From Burkholderiales bacterium (GTDB lineage: Bacteria; Pseudomonadota; Gammaproteobacteria; Burkholderiales; Burkholderiaceae_C), in the NCBI GenBank assembly GCA_026932235.1, contig JAIXKR010000087.1:1-45217 (forward strand): a stretch of DNA of 45,217 nucleotides, in the 5' to 3' direction. Position 1 is the first letter of the stretch. Every line of letters starts with the position of its first letter. The notes beneath the pieces were generated by a model. That model made no database searches, was not told the DNA's origin, and worked only from the letters and a program-made list of their open reading frames with translations. The translations under genes and the position numbers were made by a program. Positions 20,377-29,219 of this stretch are shown here, piece by piece.

Positions 20377-20391
20377 CCGCAGGCGGCTCAG

Positions 20392-21843
20392 ATGCAGGCG
20401 CCGCAAGTCACGTTCCCGGCATCGGCCGTGTCGCCGTCCGCCAATGCGCCCGCACGCGCGGCGCTGCTGGCGGCAGCGGCGGCGCATTTCGACGATGGCG
20501 ACTTCGTGCGCACGCTGGCGCGGCGCGTGGCCATCCGCAGCAGCAGCCAGGACGCCGCGCTGGCGCCCGAGCTGCACCGCTACCTGGTCGACGAGATCGG
20601 GCCGACACTGGCGGCGCTGGGCTTTGCCTGGCGCGTGCACGACAACCCCGTGCCCGGCGGCGGTCCGCTGCTGAGCGCCGAGCGCATCGAGGACGCGGCC
20701 CTGCCCACGGTGCTGATGTACGGCCATGGCGACGTCGTGCGCGGGCAGGACGAGGCCTGGACGCGCGGCCAGGGGCCGTGGACGCTGGCCCGCGAAGGCG
20801 AGCGCCTCTACGGCCGCGGCAGCGCCGACAACAAGGGCCAGCACTCGATCAACCTGGCCGCGCTCGCGCTGCTGCGGCAGCAGCGCGAGCGCCTGGGCTT
20901 CAACGTCAAGTGGCTGTTCGAGACCGGCGAGGAAACCGGCTCGCCCGGTCTTTCCGCCTTCTGCGCCGCGCAGCGGCAGGCGCTGGCGGCCGACGTGCTC
21001 ATCGCCAGCGACGGGCCGCGCCTTTCGCGCGAGCGGCCCACGGTGTTCCTGGGTTCGCGCGGGGTGGCCAACTTCGCGCTCGAACTGAAGCTGCGCGCGG
21101 GCGGCCACCACAGCGGCAACTGGGGCGGGCTGCTGCGCAACCCGGCCACCGTGCTCGCGAATGCGATCGCCTGCCTCGTCGACGGCCGCGGCGTGATCCG
21201 CGTGCCGGCCCTGCGCCCCCCGCCTGTTCCCACCAACGTGCGGCGGGCGCTGCAAGGCCTCGTCTTCGGCAGCGATCCGGGCGACCCCGCGGTGGACCCC
21301 GAATGGGGCGAGCCGGGCCTCACCCCCGCGGAGCGCGTGATCGGCTGGAACACGCTCGAGGTGCTGGCGATGAGTGCCGGCAACCCGGCGGCGCCGGTGA
21401 ACGCGATCCCGCCCGCGGCCAAGGCGTGGATGCACATGCGCTGGGTCGTCGGCACGCGGATCGACGGCCTGCGCGATGCGGTGCGCGCGCAGCTTGCGGC
21501 GCATGGCTTTGCCGACGTGCAGGTGAGCGAGCCCGAGATCACGCAGGCCACGCGCCTGGATCCCGACGACCCCTGGGTGCGCTTCACGCTCGCGAGCATC
21601 GAGCGCAGCACCGGCCGCGCGCCGGTGCTGCTGCCCAACCTCGGCGGCTCGCTGCCCAACGACGTCTTCGCCGACATCCTCGACCTGCCGACGGTGTGGA
21701 TCCCGCACAGCTACGCCGGCTGCCAGCAGCACGCGCCCGACGAACACCTGCTGGCGCCGGTCGCGCGCGAGGCGCTGCAACTGATGACGGGCCTCTTCTG
21801 GGATCTGGCGGAGCAGGCGGGGACATTGCCGCGGCGGGGATGA
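20392..21843 (+). CDS. M20-family metallopeptidase
   Basis: This 483-residue zinc-dependent peptidase or deacylase has the M20 motifs in order: YGHGDVVRG (metal His/Asp), GRGSADNKGQHSINL (metal Asp), ETGEETGSPGL (catalytic and metal Glu), IASDGPRL (metal Asp) and the late His in HSYAGCQQHAPDEHLL. A dimerisation domain lies between, with GGHHSGNWGGLLRNP. Relatives hydrolyse dipeptides, N-acyl amino acids or carbamoyl substrates; the exact substrate is not visible. ATG 20392 lies 15 nt after the ABM stop, with a weak ribosome-binding site. metC-like follows 40 nt later. Confidence 0.88.
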   Translation: MQAPQVTFPASAVSPSANAPARAALLAAAAAHFDDGDFVRTLARRVAIRSSSQDAALAPELHRYLVDEIGPTLAALGFAWRVHDNPVPGGGPLLSAERIEDAALPTVLMYGHGDVVRGQDEAWTRGQGPWTLAREGERLYGRGSADNKGQHSINLAALALLRQQRERLGFNVKWLFETGEETGSPGLSAFCAAQRQALAADVLIASDGPRLSRERPTVFLGSRGVANFALELKLRAGGHHSGNWGGLLRNPATVLANAIACLVDGRGVIRVPALRPPPVPTNVRRALQGLVFGSDPGDPAVDPEWGEPGLTPAERVIGWNTLEVLAMSAGNPAAPVNAIPPAAKAWMHMRWVVGTRIDGLRDAVRAQLAAHGFADVQVSEPEITQATRLDPDDPWVRFTLASIERSTGRAPVLLPNLGGSLPNDVFADILDLPTVWIPHSYAGCQQHAPDEHLLAPVAREALQLMTGLFWDLAEQAGTLPRRG

Positions 21844-21883
21844 CACACGCAGGGTGAAGCCGCCCTGCGCCAGAATGCGCGCG

Positions 21884-23035
21884 ATGAACCCTGCCGACTT
21901 CAAGCCCGAGACCCTGGCCGCGCAGGCGCTCGGCTGGATCGACGAGCGCACGCGCGCGGTGACGCCGCCGATCCACGTCTCCAGCACCTACCTGCGCGAC
22001 CCCGACAACCTCTACCGCAGCGGGCGCATGTACGCGCGCGCCGACCATCCGGCCTTCGACCAGGCCGAGGCGCTGATCGCCACCCTCGAACAGGGCAAGG
22101 CGGCGATGCTCTTTGCCAGCGGCATGGCCGCCGCCACGCCGGTTTTCCAGGCGCTCTCGCCGGGTGACCACGTGCTCGCGCCCAAGGTCATGTACTGGTC
22201 GCTGCGCAACTGGCTGCTGCAGTTCGGCGCGCATTGGGGAATCGAGGTCGAGCTCGTCGAGATGAGCGACCCGGCCGCGGTGCAGGCGGCGATCCGCCCC
22301 GGCCAGACCCGGCTCGTGTGGGTCGAGACGCCGGCCAACCCGCTGTGGACCGTGACCGACATCGCCGCGACGGCAGCGATCGCGCATGCAGCCGGCGCGC
22401 GCCTGGCGGTCGACTCGACCACCGCCTCGCCGGTGATCACACAACCGCTGGCCTTGGGCGCCGACCTCGTGATGCACTCGGCAACCAAGTACCTGGGCGG
22501 GCACAGCGACCTGCTCGCCGGCGTGCTCGTCACGCGCGAGGACGACGACTTCTGGCAACGCCTGCGCGCGCTGCGTGTCAACCACGGCGGCACGCTGGGC
22601 GCCTTCGAGGCCTATCTGCTGCTGCGCGGCATGCGCACGCTCTACCTGCGCGTGCGCCAGGCCAATGCCTCGGCGGCGCGCATCGCCGCGCACTTCGACG
22701 GCCACCGCCACGTCGCCCAGGTGCTCTACCCCGGCCTGCCCGGCTTCCCCGGCCATGCGGTCGCCAAGCGGCAGATGCAGGGCGGCTTCGGCGCCATGCT
22801 CTCGCTGCGCGCGCGCGGCGGCGAGGCCGCGGCCATCGCCACCGCGGCCGAAGTCCAGCTCTGGAAGCGCGCCACCTCGCTGGGCGGCACCGAGAGCCTG
22901 ATCGAGCATCGTTCGAGCGTCGAGGGGCCGAGCTCGCCGGTGCCGGCGGACCTGCTGCGCCTGTCGGTGGGCATCGAGGACGCAGGCGACCTCATCGCCG
23001 ACCTCGAGCAGGCGCTGGCACGTGCGCACGCCTGA
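21884..23035 (+). CDS. metC: Cystathionine beta-lyase (MetC-like PLP enzyme)
   Basis: A 383-residue Cys/Met-metabolism PLP enzyme. PLP-binding Lys is K202 in SATKYLGGHSDLL. Also seen are YARADHPAFDQAEALIATLE, LFASGMAAATPVF, VWVETPANPLWTVTDI and LAVDSTTASPV. The family includes cystathionine beta-lyase, gamma-synthase and related lyases; the proteobacterial MetC-type LGWIDERTRAVTPPIHVSSTY N-terminus favours beta-lyase, but the reaction cannot be fixed by sequence reading alone. ATG 21884 gives the usual N-terminus. With the MetY-like and methionine sulfoxide reductase genes downstream it suggests a methionine cluster. Confidence 0.8.
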   Translation: MNPADFKPETLAAQALGWIDERTRAVTPPIHVSSTYLRDPDNLYRSGRMYARADHPAFDQAEALIATLEQGKAAMLFASGMAAATPVFQALSPGDHVLAPKVMYWSLRNWLLQFGAHWGIEVELVEMSDPAAVQAAIRPGQTRLVWVETPANPLWTVTDIAATAAIAHAAGARLAVDSTTASPVITQPLALGADLVMHSATKYLGGHSDLLAGVLVTREDDDFWQRLRALRVNHGGTLGAFEAYLLLRGMRTLYLRVRQANASAARIAAHFDGHRHVAQVLYPGLPGFPGHAVAKRQMQGGFGAMLSLRARGGEAAAIATAAEVQLWKRATSLGGTESLIEHRSSVEGPSSPVPADLLRLSVGIEDAGDLIADLEQALARAHA

Positions 23036-23063
23036 GGGGTCGAACGCCGGCCGTGGCTTGCTT

Positions 23064-23091
23064 TCACCGCGGTGACGGCGCATATCGATAT
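23064..23091. promoter_or_regulatory. Two palindromes upstream of metY
   Basis: TCACCGCGGTGA (23064-23075) is a perfect 12-bp palindrome and ATATCGATAT (23082-23091) a perfect 10-bp palindrome; their centres are 17 bp apart. They lie about 80-110 nt upstream of the metY start. The second, A+T-rich site in a G+C-rich region resembles a LysR-type recognition core. No regulator is encoded next to it, so this is only a candidate operator. Confidence 0.35.
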
Positions 23092-23171
23092 CGCCATTCC
23101 TTCCGTAGGCGGGCTGCTGCAGCGCCTAGACTCGACGGCCCACCCGCACTCACTCTTCGAGGAACCCTGAC

Positions 23172-24473
23172 GTGACACGCGACACCAGCCGCTGGCGCTT
23201 CGAGACCCGGATGGTCCACGCCGGCTACAGCCCCGAACCCACCACGCACGCGGTCGCCGTTCCGCTCTACCAGACGGTGTCGTATGCCTTCGACAGCGCG
23301 CAGCACGGCGCCGATCTGTTCGACCTCAAGGTGCCGGGCAACATCTACACCCGCATCATGAACCCGACCACCGACGTGCTCGAGCAGCGCGTCGCGGCGC
23401 TCGAAGGCGGCATCGGCGCGTTGGCGCTGGCCTCGGGCATGGCGGCCATCACCGTGGCCATCCAGACCATCACCGCCGCGGGCGAGAACATCGTCGCCTC
23501 GAGCAAGCTCTACGGCGGCACCTACAACCTGTTCGCGCACACCTTCCCGCAGCAGGGCATCGAGGTGCGCTTCGCCGACGCCGATGACCCGCAGGCCTTC
23601 GCGCGCCTCATCGACGAGCGCACCAAGGCCGTCTTCATCGAGTCGCTGGGCAACCCGGCAGGCAACGTCACCGACGTCGCCGCCATCGCCGCCGTCGCGC
23701 ACCAGCACGGCGTGCCGCTGATCGTCGACAACACCGTGCCCAGCCCCTACCTGTTGCGCCCCTTCGAGCACGGCGCGGACATCGTCGTGCACGCGCTCAC
23801 CAAGTTCCTCGGCGGGCACGGCAACAGCATTGGCGGCATCGTCGTCGACAGCGGCAAGTTCCCCTGGGCGCAGCACAAGACGCGCTTCAAGCGCCTGAAC
23901 GAACCCGACGAGAGCTATCACGGCGTCGTCTACACCGAGGCCCTGGGCGCGGCGGCCTACATCGGCCGTGCGCGCGTCGTGCCGCTGCGCAACATGGGTG
24001 CCGCGATCTCGCCCTTCAACGCCTGGATGATCCTGCAAGGCATCGAGACGCTCTCGCTGCGCATGGACCGCATCTGCGACAACACGCTGGCCGTGGCGCG
24101 CCATCTGCAAAAGCACCCCAAGGTGGCCTGGGTCGGCTACGCCGGCCTGCCCGAGCACCCCGACCACGCGCTCGTGCAGCGCCTCATGGGCGGGCGCGCC
24201 TCGGGCCTGCTGACCTTCGGCGTCAAGTCCGCCGACGGCGGCCGCGCCGCCGGCGCACGCTTCCTGGACGCGCTGCAGCTTTTCACGCGCCTGGTCAACA
24301 TCGGCGATTGCAAGAGCCTGGCCACGCACCCGGCCTCGACCACGCACCGCCAGCTCGCCCCGGCCGAACTCGCCAAGGCCGGCGTGAGCGAGGAGACCGT
24401 GCGCCTGTGCGTGGGCATCGAGCACATCGACGACCTGCTCGCCGACCTCGACCAGGCGCTGGCGGCGGTGTAG
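23172..24473 (+). CDS. metY: O-acetylhomoserine sulfhydrylase (MetY-like)
   Basis: The 433-residue PLP enzyme makes homocysteine from O-acetyl- or O-succinylhomoserine and sulfide. Family features are ETRMVHAGYSPEPTTHAVAVPLYQTVSY, IYTRIMNPTTDVLEQRVAALEGG, ALASGMAA, FIESLGNPAGNVTDV and the PLP Lys K211 in HALTKFLGGHGNS. The long version of the family (about 430 residues) with the insertion after the Lys is typical of MetY. Start is GTG 23172, with a GAGGA site 8 nt upstream. Sits after a MetC-like gene and before free methionine sulfoxide reductase. Confidence 0.92.
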   Translation: MTRDTSRWRFETRMVHAGYSPEPTTHAVAVPLYQTVSYAFDSAQHGADLFDLKVPGNIYTRIMNPTTDVLEQRVAALEGGIGALALASGMAAITVAIQTITAAGENIVASSKLYGGTYNLFAHTFPQQGIEVRFADADDPQAFARLIDERTKAVFIESLGNPAGNVTDVAAIAAVAHQHGVPLIVDNTVPSPYLLRPFEHGADIVVHALTKFLGGHGNSIGGIVVDSGKFPWAQHKTRFKRLNEPDESYHGVVYTEALGAAAYIGRARVVPLRNMGAAISPFNAWMILQGIETLSLRMDRICDNTLAVARHLQKHPKVAWVGYAGLPEHPDHALVQRLMGGRASGLLTFGVKSADGGRAAGARFLDALQLFTRLVNIGDCKSLATHPASTTHRQLAPAELAKAGVSEETVRLCVGIEHIDDLLADLDQALAAV

Positions 24474-24524
24474 CCGCTGACGCGTCGCATCGGGCGCGAC
24501 TTTGCCACCGCCGCCGCAGCGAGC

Positions 24525-25034
24525 ATGCCGATGTTCCAGCGCAGCGCCATCGCCGATCTGCCCAAGCCGCAGCAGTACGCCGAACTGGTCACGCAGCTGC
24601 GCGGCCTGCTGCAGGGCGAGTGCAACCTGATCGCCAACGCCGCCAACTTCGCCGCCCTCGTCTACCACGCGCTGCCGGGGCTGAACTGGTGCGGCTTCTA
24701 CTTCGTCGACGCCGCGGTCGCCGGCGGCGAGCTCGTGCTCGGCCCCTTCCAGGGCCAGCCGGCCTGCGTGCGCATCGCCTTCGGGCGCGGCGTCTGCGGC
24801 ACGGCCGCGGCCACGCGCACGACGCAGCTGGTGGCCGACGTGCACGCCTTTCCCGGCCACATCGCCTGCGACGCCGCCTCGCGCGCGGAGATCGTCGTGC
24901 CGCTGCTCCTGCCCGATGGCCGCTTGCTGGGCGTGTGGGACGTGGACAGCCCGCAGCGGGCGCGCTTCGACGAGGACGACCGCGCCGGCATGCAGACGCT
25001 CACCGCCGTCTTCCTGCAGGCCTGCGCGGTCTGA
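24525..25034 (+). CDS. msrC: Free methionine-(R)-sulfoxide reductase (GAF domain)
   Basis: A 169-residue single GAF-domain protein that reduces free methionine-(R)-sulfoxide. The three catalytic/resolving Cys of the fRMsr family are all present: C81 in QPACVRIAFGRGVCG, C91 in the same stretch, and C115 in GHIACDAASRAEIVVPL. The N-terminal NLIANAANFAALVYHALPGLNWCGFYF is also typical. The presence of all three Cys separates it from plain sensory GAF domains. Gene position after two methionine-biosynthesis enzymes fits. Start ATG 24525 or 24531; no strong ribosome-binding site. Confidence 0.9.
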   Translation: MPMFQRSAIADLPKPQQYAELVTQLRGLLQGECNLIANAANFAALVYHALPGLNWCGFYFVDAAVAGGELVLGPFQGQPACVRIAFGRGVCGTAAATRTTQLVADVHAFPGHIACDAASRAEIVVPLLLPDGRLLGVWDVDSPQRARFDEDDRAGMQTLTAVFLQACAV

Positions 25035-25075
25035 CCGGCGTGGACGACCGCTGCGCGCGATCGGAGGACGCTGCC

Positions 25076-25188
25076 ATGACGACCTCGCCCGAACGCCTCC
25101 GTGCGCGACGCGCCGCTTTCAGGCGCCTGCACGAGCGCGGCAGCGGCCGCCCCGAGGCGCCGAGCTCAACCGCTTCTTCGGCGCCTGA
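25076..25188 (+). pseudogene. Deletion scar of an isocitrate lyase/PEP mutase-family gene
   Basis: A good GGAGG ribosome-binding site precedes ATG 25076, which opens [22 protein letters not shown]. This is the conserved N-terminus of ICL/PEP mutase-family proteins, usually followed by FVIPNPWDVGSA. The match stops after about 22 codons. In another reading frame the sequence then gives AELNRFFGA and a stop at 25186-25188, which looks like the C-terminal end of the same family. So nearly the entire gene, normally about 250-290 codons, appears deleted with a frame change. The remaining frame runs on to 25273 over the ligase tail and is not meaningful. Confidence 0.5.
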
Positions 25189-25208
25189 GCTTTGCGCTCG
25201 CGCTGACG

Positions 25209-27059
25209 TCAAGCCAGCGTGCCGGCCTTCTCGGCGTACAAGGCCTCGATCAGATCCGCGAACTGGCGGTTGATGTTGCGGCGCTTGACCTTCATGGTCG
25301 GCGTGACGTCGCCATCCTCCTCGAGCAGCTTCTTGGGCAGGATGGCAAAGCGCTTGACCTGCTCGACGCGCGCCAGGTCGGCGTTGGTGCGCCGCACGAC
25401 GTCGCGGATCAGCTCGGCCACCGCGGGCGCCTCGGTGAGGCTGGCGTAGGTGGTGAACTGCACCTTGTGCTCCTGCGCGAAAGAGACGACGTTCTCCTCG
25501 TCGAGGATGATGAGCGCCGTGATGTAGGGCCGGTCGTCGCCGATGAGGATGGCGTCGGCGACGTAGGGGCTGGTCTTGAGCTGGTTCTCGATGGGCTGCG
25601 GCGCGACGTTCTTGCCGCCGCGCGTGATGAGCAAGTCCTTCTTGCGGTCGGTGATGTGCAGAAAGCCGCGCGCGTCCAGGTGGCCGATGTCGCCCGAGTG
25701 CAGCCAGCCCTCGGTGAGCGTCTGCGCGCTGGCCTCGGGGTCGCGGAAGTAGCCCAGGAAGACGTTGGGCCCGCGCACGAGGATCTCGCCGTCCTCGGCG
25801 ATGCGCAGCTCCACCCCGGGCAGCGCCGGGCCGCTGTTGTCGGGGTCGATGTGCTCGGCGCGATGGCAGGCCGTGGGCCCGCTGCCTTCGGTCTGGCCGT
25901 AGATCTGGCGCAGCGGCACGCCGATGGCGTGGAAGAAGCGCAGCACGTCCGGCGAGATCGCCGCAGCGCCGCTCACCGCCACCTGCAGCCGCTCGAAGCC
26001 CAGGCGCTTGCGCAGCTTGGCCAGCACCAGCGCCTGCGCCAGGGCAAAGGCCAGCCGCAGCACCAGCGGCACCGGCAGGCTCGAATCCAGGCGCGCGTGC
26101 GCGTGGCGGCGGCCGACGGCGTGCGCCAGGCCGAAGGCCAGGCGCTTGAAGGCGCTGGCGTCCTTCATGCGCAACAGCACCGTGGACTGGTACTTCTCCC
26201 AGATGCGCGGCACGGCGAACATCAGCGAAGGCGAGACCTCGGCGATGTTCTGCGTCACGGCGTCGGCGTTCTCGATGAAGTGCACGCGGTAGCCCGCGGC
26301 CAGCGCGAGGTAGATCGAGATCATGCGCTCGGCGATGTGCGACAGCGGCAGGAAGGAGACCACGTCCTCCGCGTGCCGCGCGTGCACGTCCAGGGTCTCG
26401 ATCAGGCATTGCGCCGTCCACACCAGGTTGCGGTGGCTGAGCATGGCGCCCTTGGGCGCGCCGGTCGTGCCCGAGGTGTAGATGAGGATGGCCAGGGCCT
26501 CGGGCTGCAGCGCCGCAAGCCTTTGTTCGAGCGCCTGCGCATGCGCGGCGCGATGCGCCTGGCCGCGCTGCTGCAGCGCCTGCCAGTCGATCACCATCGG
26601 GTCGTCCAGATCCTCCAGCCCGCGCCGGTCGATGAGCACGATGTGGCGCAGCTCGGGCAGCTGCGCGCGGATCTGCATGGCCTTGTCGAGCTGCTCCTCG
26701 TCCTCGACGATGAAGATGCGCGCGCCGCTGTGCGCGAGCACGTGGCGGCACTCGGCGGCGGCGTTGGTGGTGTAGATGCCCACGCTCACGCCCCCGGCGG
26801 CCTGGATGGCGAGGTCGGCGTAAAGCCATTCGCGGCGGTTCTCGCCGATGATGGCCACGCGCTCGCCAGGCTCCAGACCGAGCGCCATCAGGCCGTGCGC
26901 CGTCGTGCGCACCGCCTCGGCGTACTCGGCGTAGCTGACGTCGCGCCAGAGCCCCAGGTGCTTGTAGCGCAGGGCCGTCTCCGCAGCCTGGCGCCGGGCG
27001 CGCTCGAACAACAGGGCCGGCACGTGGGCGGATTGGCGCAGCAGGTCGGGTGCGTTCAT
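25209..27059 (-). CDS. Long-chain acyl-CoA synthetase (AMP-forming)
   Basis: The 616-residue ligase activates a carboxylic acid, probably a medium or long-chain fatty acid, to its CoA ester. Motifs: AILIYTSGTTGAPKGAMLSH (ATP P-loop), GQTEGSG, GWLHSGDIGHLDARGFLHIT and DRKKDLLITRGGKNVAPQPIEN (hinge and C-terminal domain). The length and GKNVAP-type ending match the FadD15/long-chain branch. ATG 27059 gives MNAPDLLRQSAHVPALLFERA. The frame stays open far upstream antisense to livMHK, but that part is not coding. The gene diverges from the livMHKGF operon, with 180 nt between. Confidence 0.9.
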   Translation of the reverse strand: MNAPDLLRQSAHVPALLFERARRQAAETALRYKHLGLWRDVSYAEYAEAVRTTAHGLMALGLEPGERVAIIGENRREWLYADLAIQAAGGVSVGIYTTNAAAECRHVLAHSGARIFIVEDEEQLDKAMQIRAQLPELRHIVLIDRRGLEDLDDPMVIDWQALQQRGQAHRAAHAQALEQRLAALQPEALAILIYTSGTTGAPKGAMLSHRNLVWTAQCLIETLDVHARHAEDVVSFLPLSHIAERMISIYLALAAGYRVHFIENADAVTQNIAEVSPSLMFAVPRIWEKYQSTVLLRMKDASAFKRLAFGLAHAVGRRHAHARLDSSLPVPLVLRLAFALAQALVLAKLRKRLGFERLQVAVSGAAAISPDVLRFFHAIGVPLRQIYGQTEGSGPTACHRAEHIDPDNSGPALPGVELRIAEDGEILVRGPNVFLGYFRDPEASAQTLTEGWLHSGDIGHLDARGFLHITDRKKDLLITRGGKNVAPQPIENQLKTSPYVADAILIGDDRPYITALIILDEENVVSFAQEHKVQFTTYASLTEAPAVAELIRDVVRRTNADLARVEQVKRFAILPKKLLEEDGDVTPTMKVKRRNINRQFADLIEALYAEKAGTLA

Positions 27060-27239
27060 GGCCGAGGCGGGAGGTCGGGCGAGACGGAAGCATCCATTGG
27101 GGTTTGCACAGGGCGGCGCCGCGCGCGGGCGGAATAATCCATAGTAGCATCGACCGCGAATAAACCCGTCGCCCTGCCGAACGCGCGCCCTCGCGTTCGA
27201 CCCGATGCCCGAGAACGCCCAGACCCGGAGGAGCCTGCG

Positions 27240-28304
27240 GTGGACATGAAGCGGTCCCACTACGAGGATTTGCGCCTCTTCGCGACCGTGCCCTTCGGGC
27301 TTTGGCTGCTCGTGTGCGTGTCGATTCTCGGCCTCGCGCCCCTGGTTCTGGGTAACTACGGCCTCTATCTGCTCGGCTACATGGCGATCAACGTCATGGT
27401 CGCGGCCGGGCTCAATGTGCTGGTCGGCTTCACCGGGCAGATTTCGCTGGGTCATGCCGGCTTCTTCGCCATCGGCGCCTATGGCACGGTGCTCATCAGC
27501 CAGGCCGGCGCGCCCATTCTGCTCGCACTGCTTGCCGCCGGTCTCGTCGCCGCCGCCTTCGGGTTTCTTCTCGGACTGCCCGCCCTGCGCCTCGAAGGCC
27601 CCTATCTGGCCGTCATCACCCTGGGTTTCGGGCTTGCCATCGAGAATATCCTGGCGCGGGCGCCGGTTTTCGGTGGCGCGACCGGGCCGAGCGTGCCGGG
27701 TTTCAGCGTGGTGATGTGGCCGGGGCTGAGCGCCGAGCAGAATCTCTATTACCTGATCATGGTGCTGATGGGCCTCAGTCTGCTGGCGCTGCGCAATCTG
27801 ATGCACACGCGTGTCGGACGCGCCTTCGTCGCCCTGCGCGATTCGGATGTCGCCGCGGCCTGTGCCGGTGTCAACCTCACCGTCTTCAAGACCCTGGCCT
27901 TTGCGCTCAGCGCCTTTCTGACCGGGATCGCCGGCGGCCTGTTTGCCTTCCACCTGGGCCAGATCGACCCGACCAGCTTCAATCTGATGCTGTCCATCCT
28001 GTTTCTGGTCATGGTGGTCATCGGCGGCAGCGGTTCGCTGCTCGGCCCGGTGCTCGGTGCCATCGTCATCAGCTGGCTCAACCTCAAGCTGAAGGGATTG
28101 CGCCTGAGCGACTTCGAGCGTCTGCCGGGTTTCGGAACGGAAATCGCCGCCTTCCTGAACCGCCATTTCATGGAAACCGGCATGGCGAATATTCAGTTCA
28201 TCGTCTACGGCATGATTCTGGTGCTCATCATGATCTTCGAGCCGCTCGGCCTCTACGGGCTGTGGCTGCGCAGCAAGCGCTACTGGCGCAGCTGGCCTTT
28301 CTGA
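27240..28304 (+). CDS. livM: Branched-chain-type ABC transporter permease LivM (second system)
   Basis: A 354-residue permease with the LivM core: INVMVAAGLNVLVGFTGQISLGHAGFFAIGAYG, then RVGRAFVALRDSDVAAACAGVN (ATPase contact loop), FLTGIAGGLFAFHLGQIDP and GGSGSLLGPVLGA. Longer than the first LivM because of an N-terminal extension and C-terminal insert. GTG 27240 has GGAGGAG placed 6 nt upstream; ATG 27246 would be too far away. First gene of livM-livH-livK-livG-livF. Codons here look less G+C-rich at the third position than in the rest of the window, also in livH and livK. Confidence 0.92.
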   Translation: MDMKRSHYEDLRLFATVPFGLWLLVCVSILGLAPLVLGNYGLYLLGYMAINVMVAAGLNVLVGFTGQISLGHAGFFAIGAYGTVLISQAGAPILLALLAAGLVAAAFGFLLGLPALRLEGPYLAVITLGFGLAIENILARAPVFGGATGPSVPGFSVVMWPGLSAEQNLYYLIMVLMGLSLLALRNLMHTRVGRAFVALRDSDVAAACAGVNLTVFKTLAFALSAFLTGIAGGLFAFHLGQIDPTSFNLMLSILFLVMVVIGGSGSLLGPVLGAIVISWLNLKLKGLRLSDFERLPGFGTEIAAFLNRHFMETGMANIQFIVYGMILVLIMIFEPLGLYGLWLRSKRYWRSWPF

Positions 28305-28313
28305 GTCCGGGGC

Positions 28314-29201
28314 ATGGAGCAGGTCACCACGCTGCTGCAGGTGCTTTTCAGCGGGCTGGCCGCCGGCTCGGTCTACGCCCTGCTCGCGCTGGCGATGGTG
28401 ATCATCTACCGCACGACCGAAGTGTTGAACTTCGCCCAGGGCGAGATGGCGATGGTGAGCACTTACCTTGCGCTCAGCTTCATCGCGGCGAGCCAGCTGC
28501 CCTTCGTCGTCGTCGTGCTGGTGACGCTGGTCCTGGCCGCCTTGCTGGGTGCCGCCGCCCAGTTCATCCTGCTGCGCCGCGCCAAGGAGCCGAGCGTCCT
28601 CGGCCTCATCATCGTCACGCTCGGGCTGGAGATGATCCTCTTCGGCCTCGCCTCCTGGAAGTGGGGCGGCGAGCCTCGCGATCTGCCCGTTCCGGTGAGT
28701 CCCTACGACTCCTGGGTGCTGGGCGGGGTGATCATGAGCCAGCTCGAGGTCGCGTCCATCGTCATCGCGGCCGTCACCATCCTGATCCTCTTCCTCTTCC
28801 TCTCCCGCTCGCGCGCCGGGCTGGCCATGCGCGCGACGCAGCAGAACCGCGACGTGGCGCGCCTGATGGGCATCCGCGTACGACGCGTGGAGATGGGGGC
28901 GTGGGCGCTGGCGGCCGCGATAGGCGCGATCGCCGGGCTCCTCACCGGACCGGCGACGACGGTCGAGCCCTACATGATGTGGGATCCGCTCATGAAGGGC
29001 TTTGCCGCCGCCGTGCTCGGCGGCATCACCTCGCTCGCGGGGGCGGCACTCGGCGGTGCCATCATCGGCATCGTCGAGAATCTCTTCGGATACTATGTCT
29101 CGACTTCGTTCAAATCCATCGTTCCGTTCGCAGTCATTCTCCTGATGCTTGCGATCAAGCCGTCGGGCCTGCTCGCCCGGCATTACGTCAAGAAGGTTTA
29201 A
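28314..29201 (+). CDS. livH: Branched-chain-type ABC transporter permease LivH (second system)
   Basis: This 295-residue permease shows LFSGLAAGSVYALLALAMVIIYRTTEVLNFAQGEMAM, the LivH family start, and SRSRAGLAMRATQQNRDVARLMG, the ATPase contact loop, then ITSLAGAALGGAIIGIVENL near the C-terminus. Begins 9 nt after livM and is followed 18 nt later by the binding protein gene, so the permease genes come before the binding protein in this operon. Confidence 0.92.
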   Translation: MEQVTTLLQVLFSGLAAGSVYALLALAMVIIYRTTEVLNFAQGEMAMVSTYLALSFIAASQLPFVVVVLVTLVLAALLGAAAQFILLRRAKEPSVLGLIIVTLGLEMILFGLASWKWGGEPRDLPVPVSPYDSWVLGGVIMSQLEVASIVIAAVTILILFLFLSRSRAGLAMRATQQNRDVARLMGIRVRRVEMGAWALAAAIGAIAGLLTGPATTVEPYMMWDPLMKGFAAAVLGGITSLAGAALGGAIIGIVENLFGYYVSTSFKSIVPFAVILLMLAIKPSGLLARHYVKKV

Positions 29202-29219
29202 CCAAACTCGAGGACGATC

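Noticed and set aside
23036-23171. SAM riboswitch upstream of metY
   Set aside because: The 136 nt show two simple palindromes but none of the conserved core pairing or sequence blocks of known SAM riboswitch classes.
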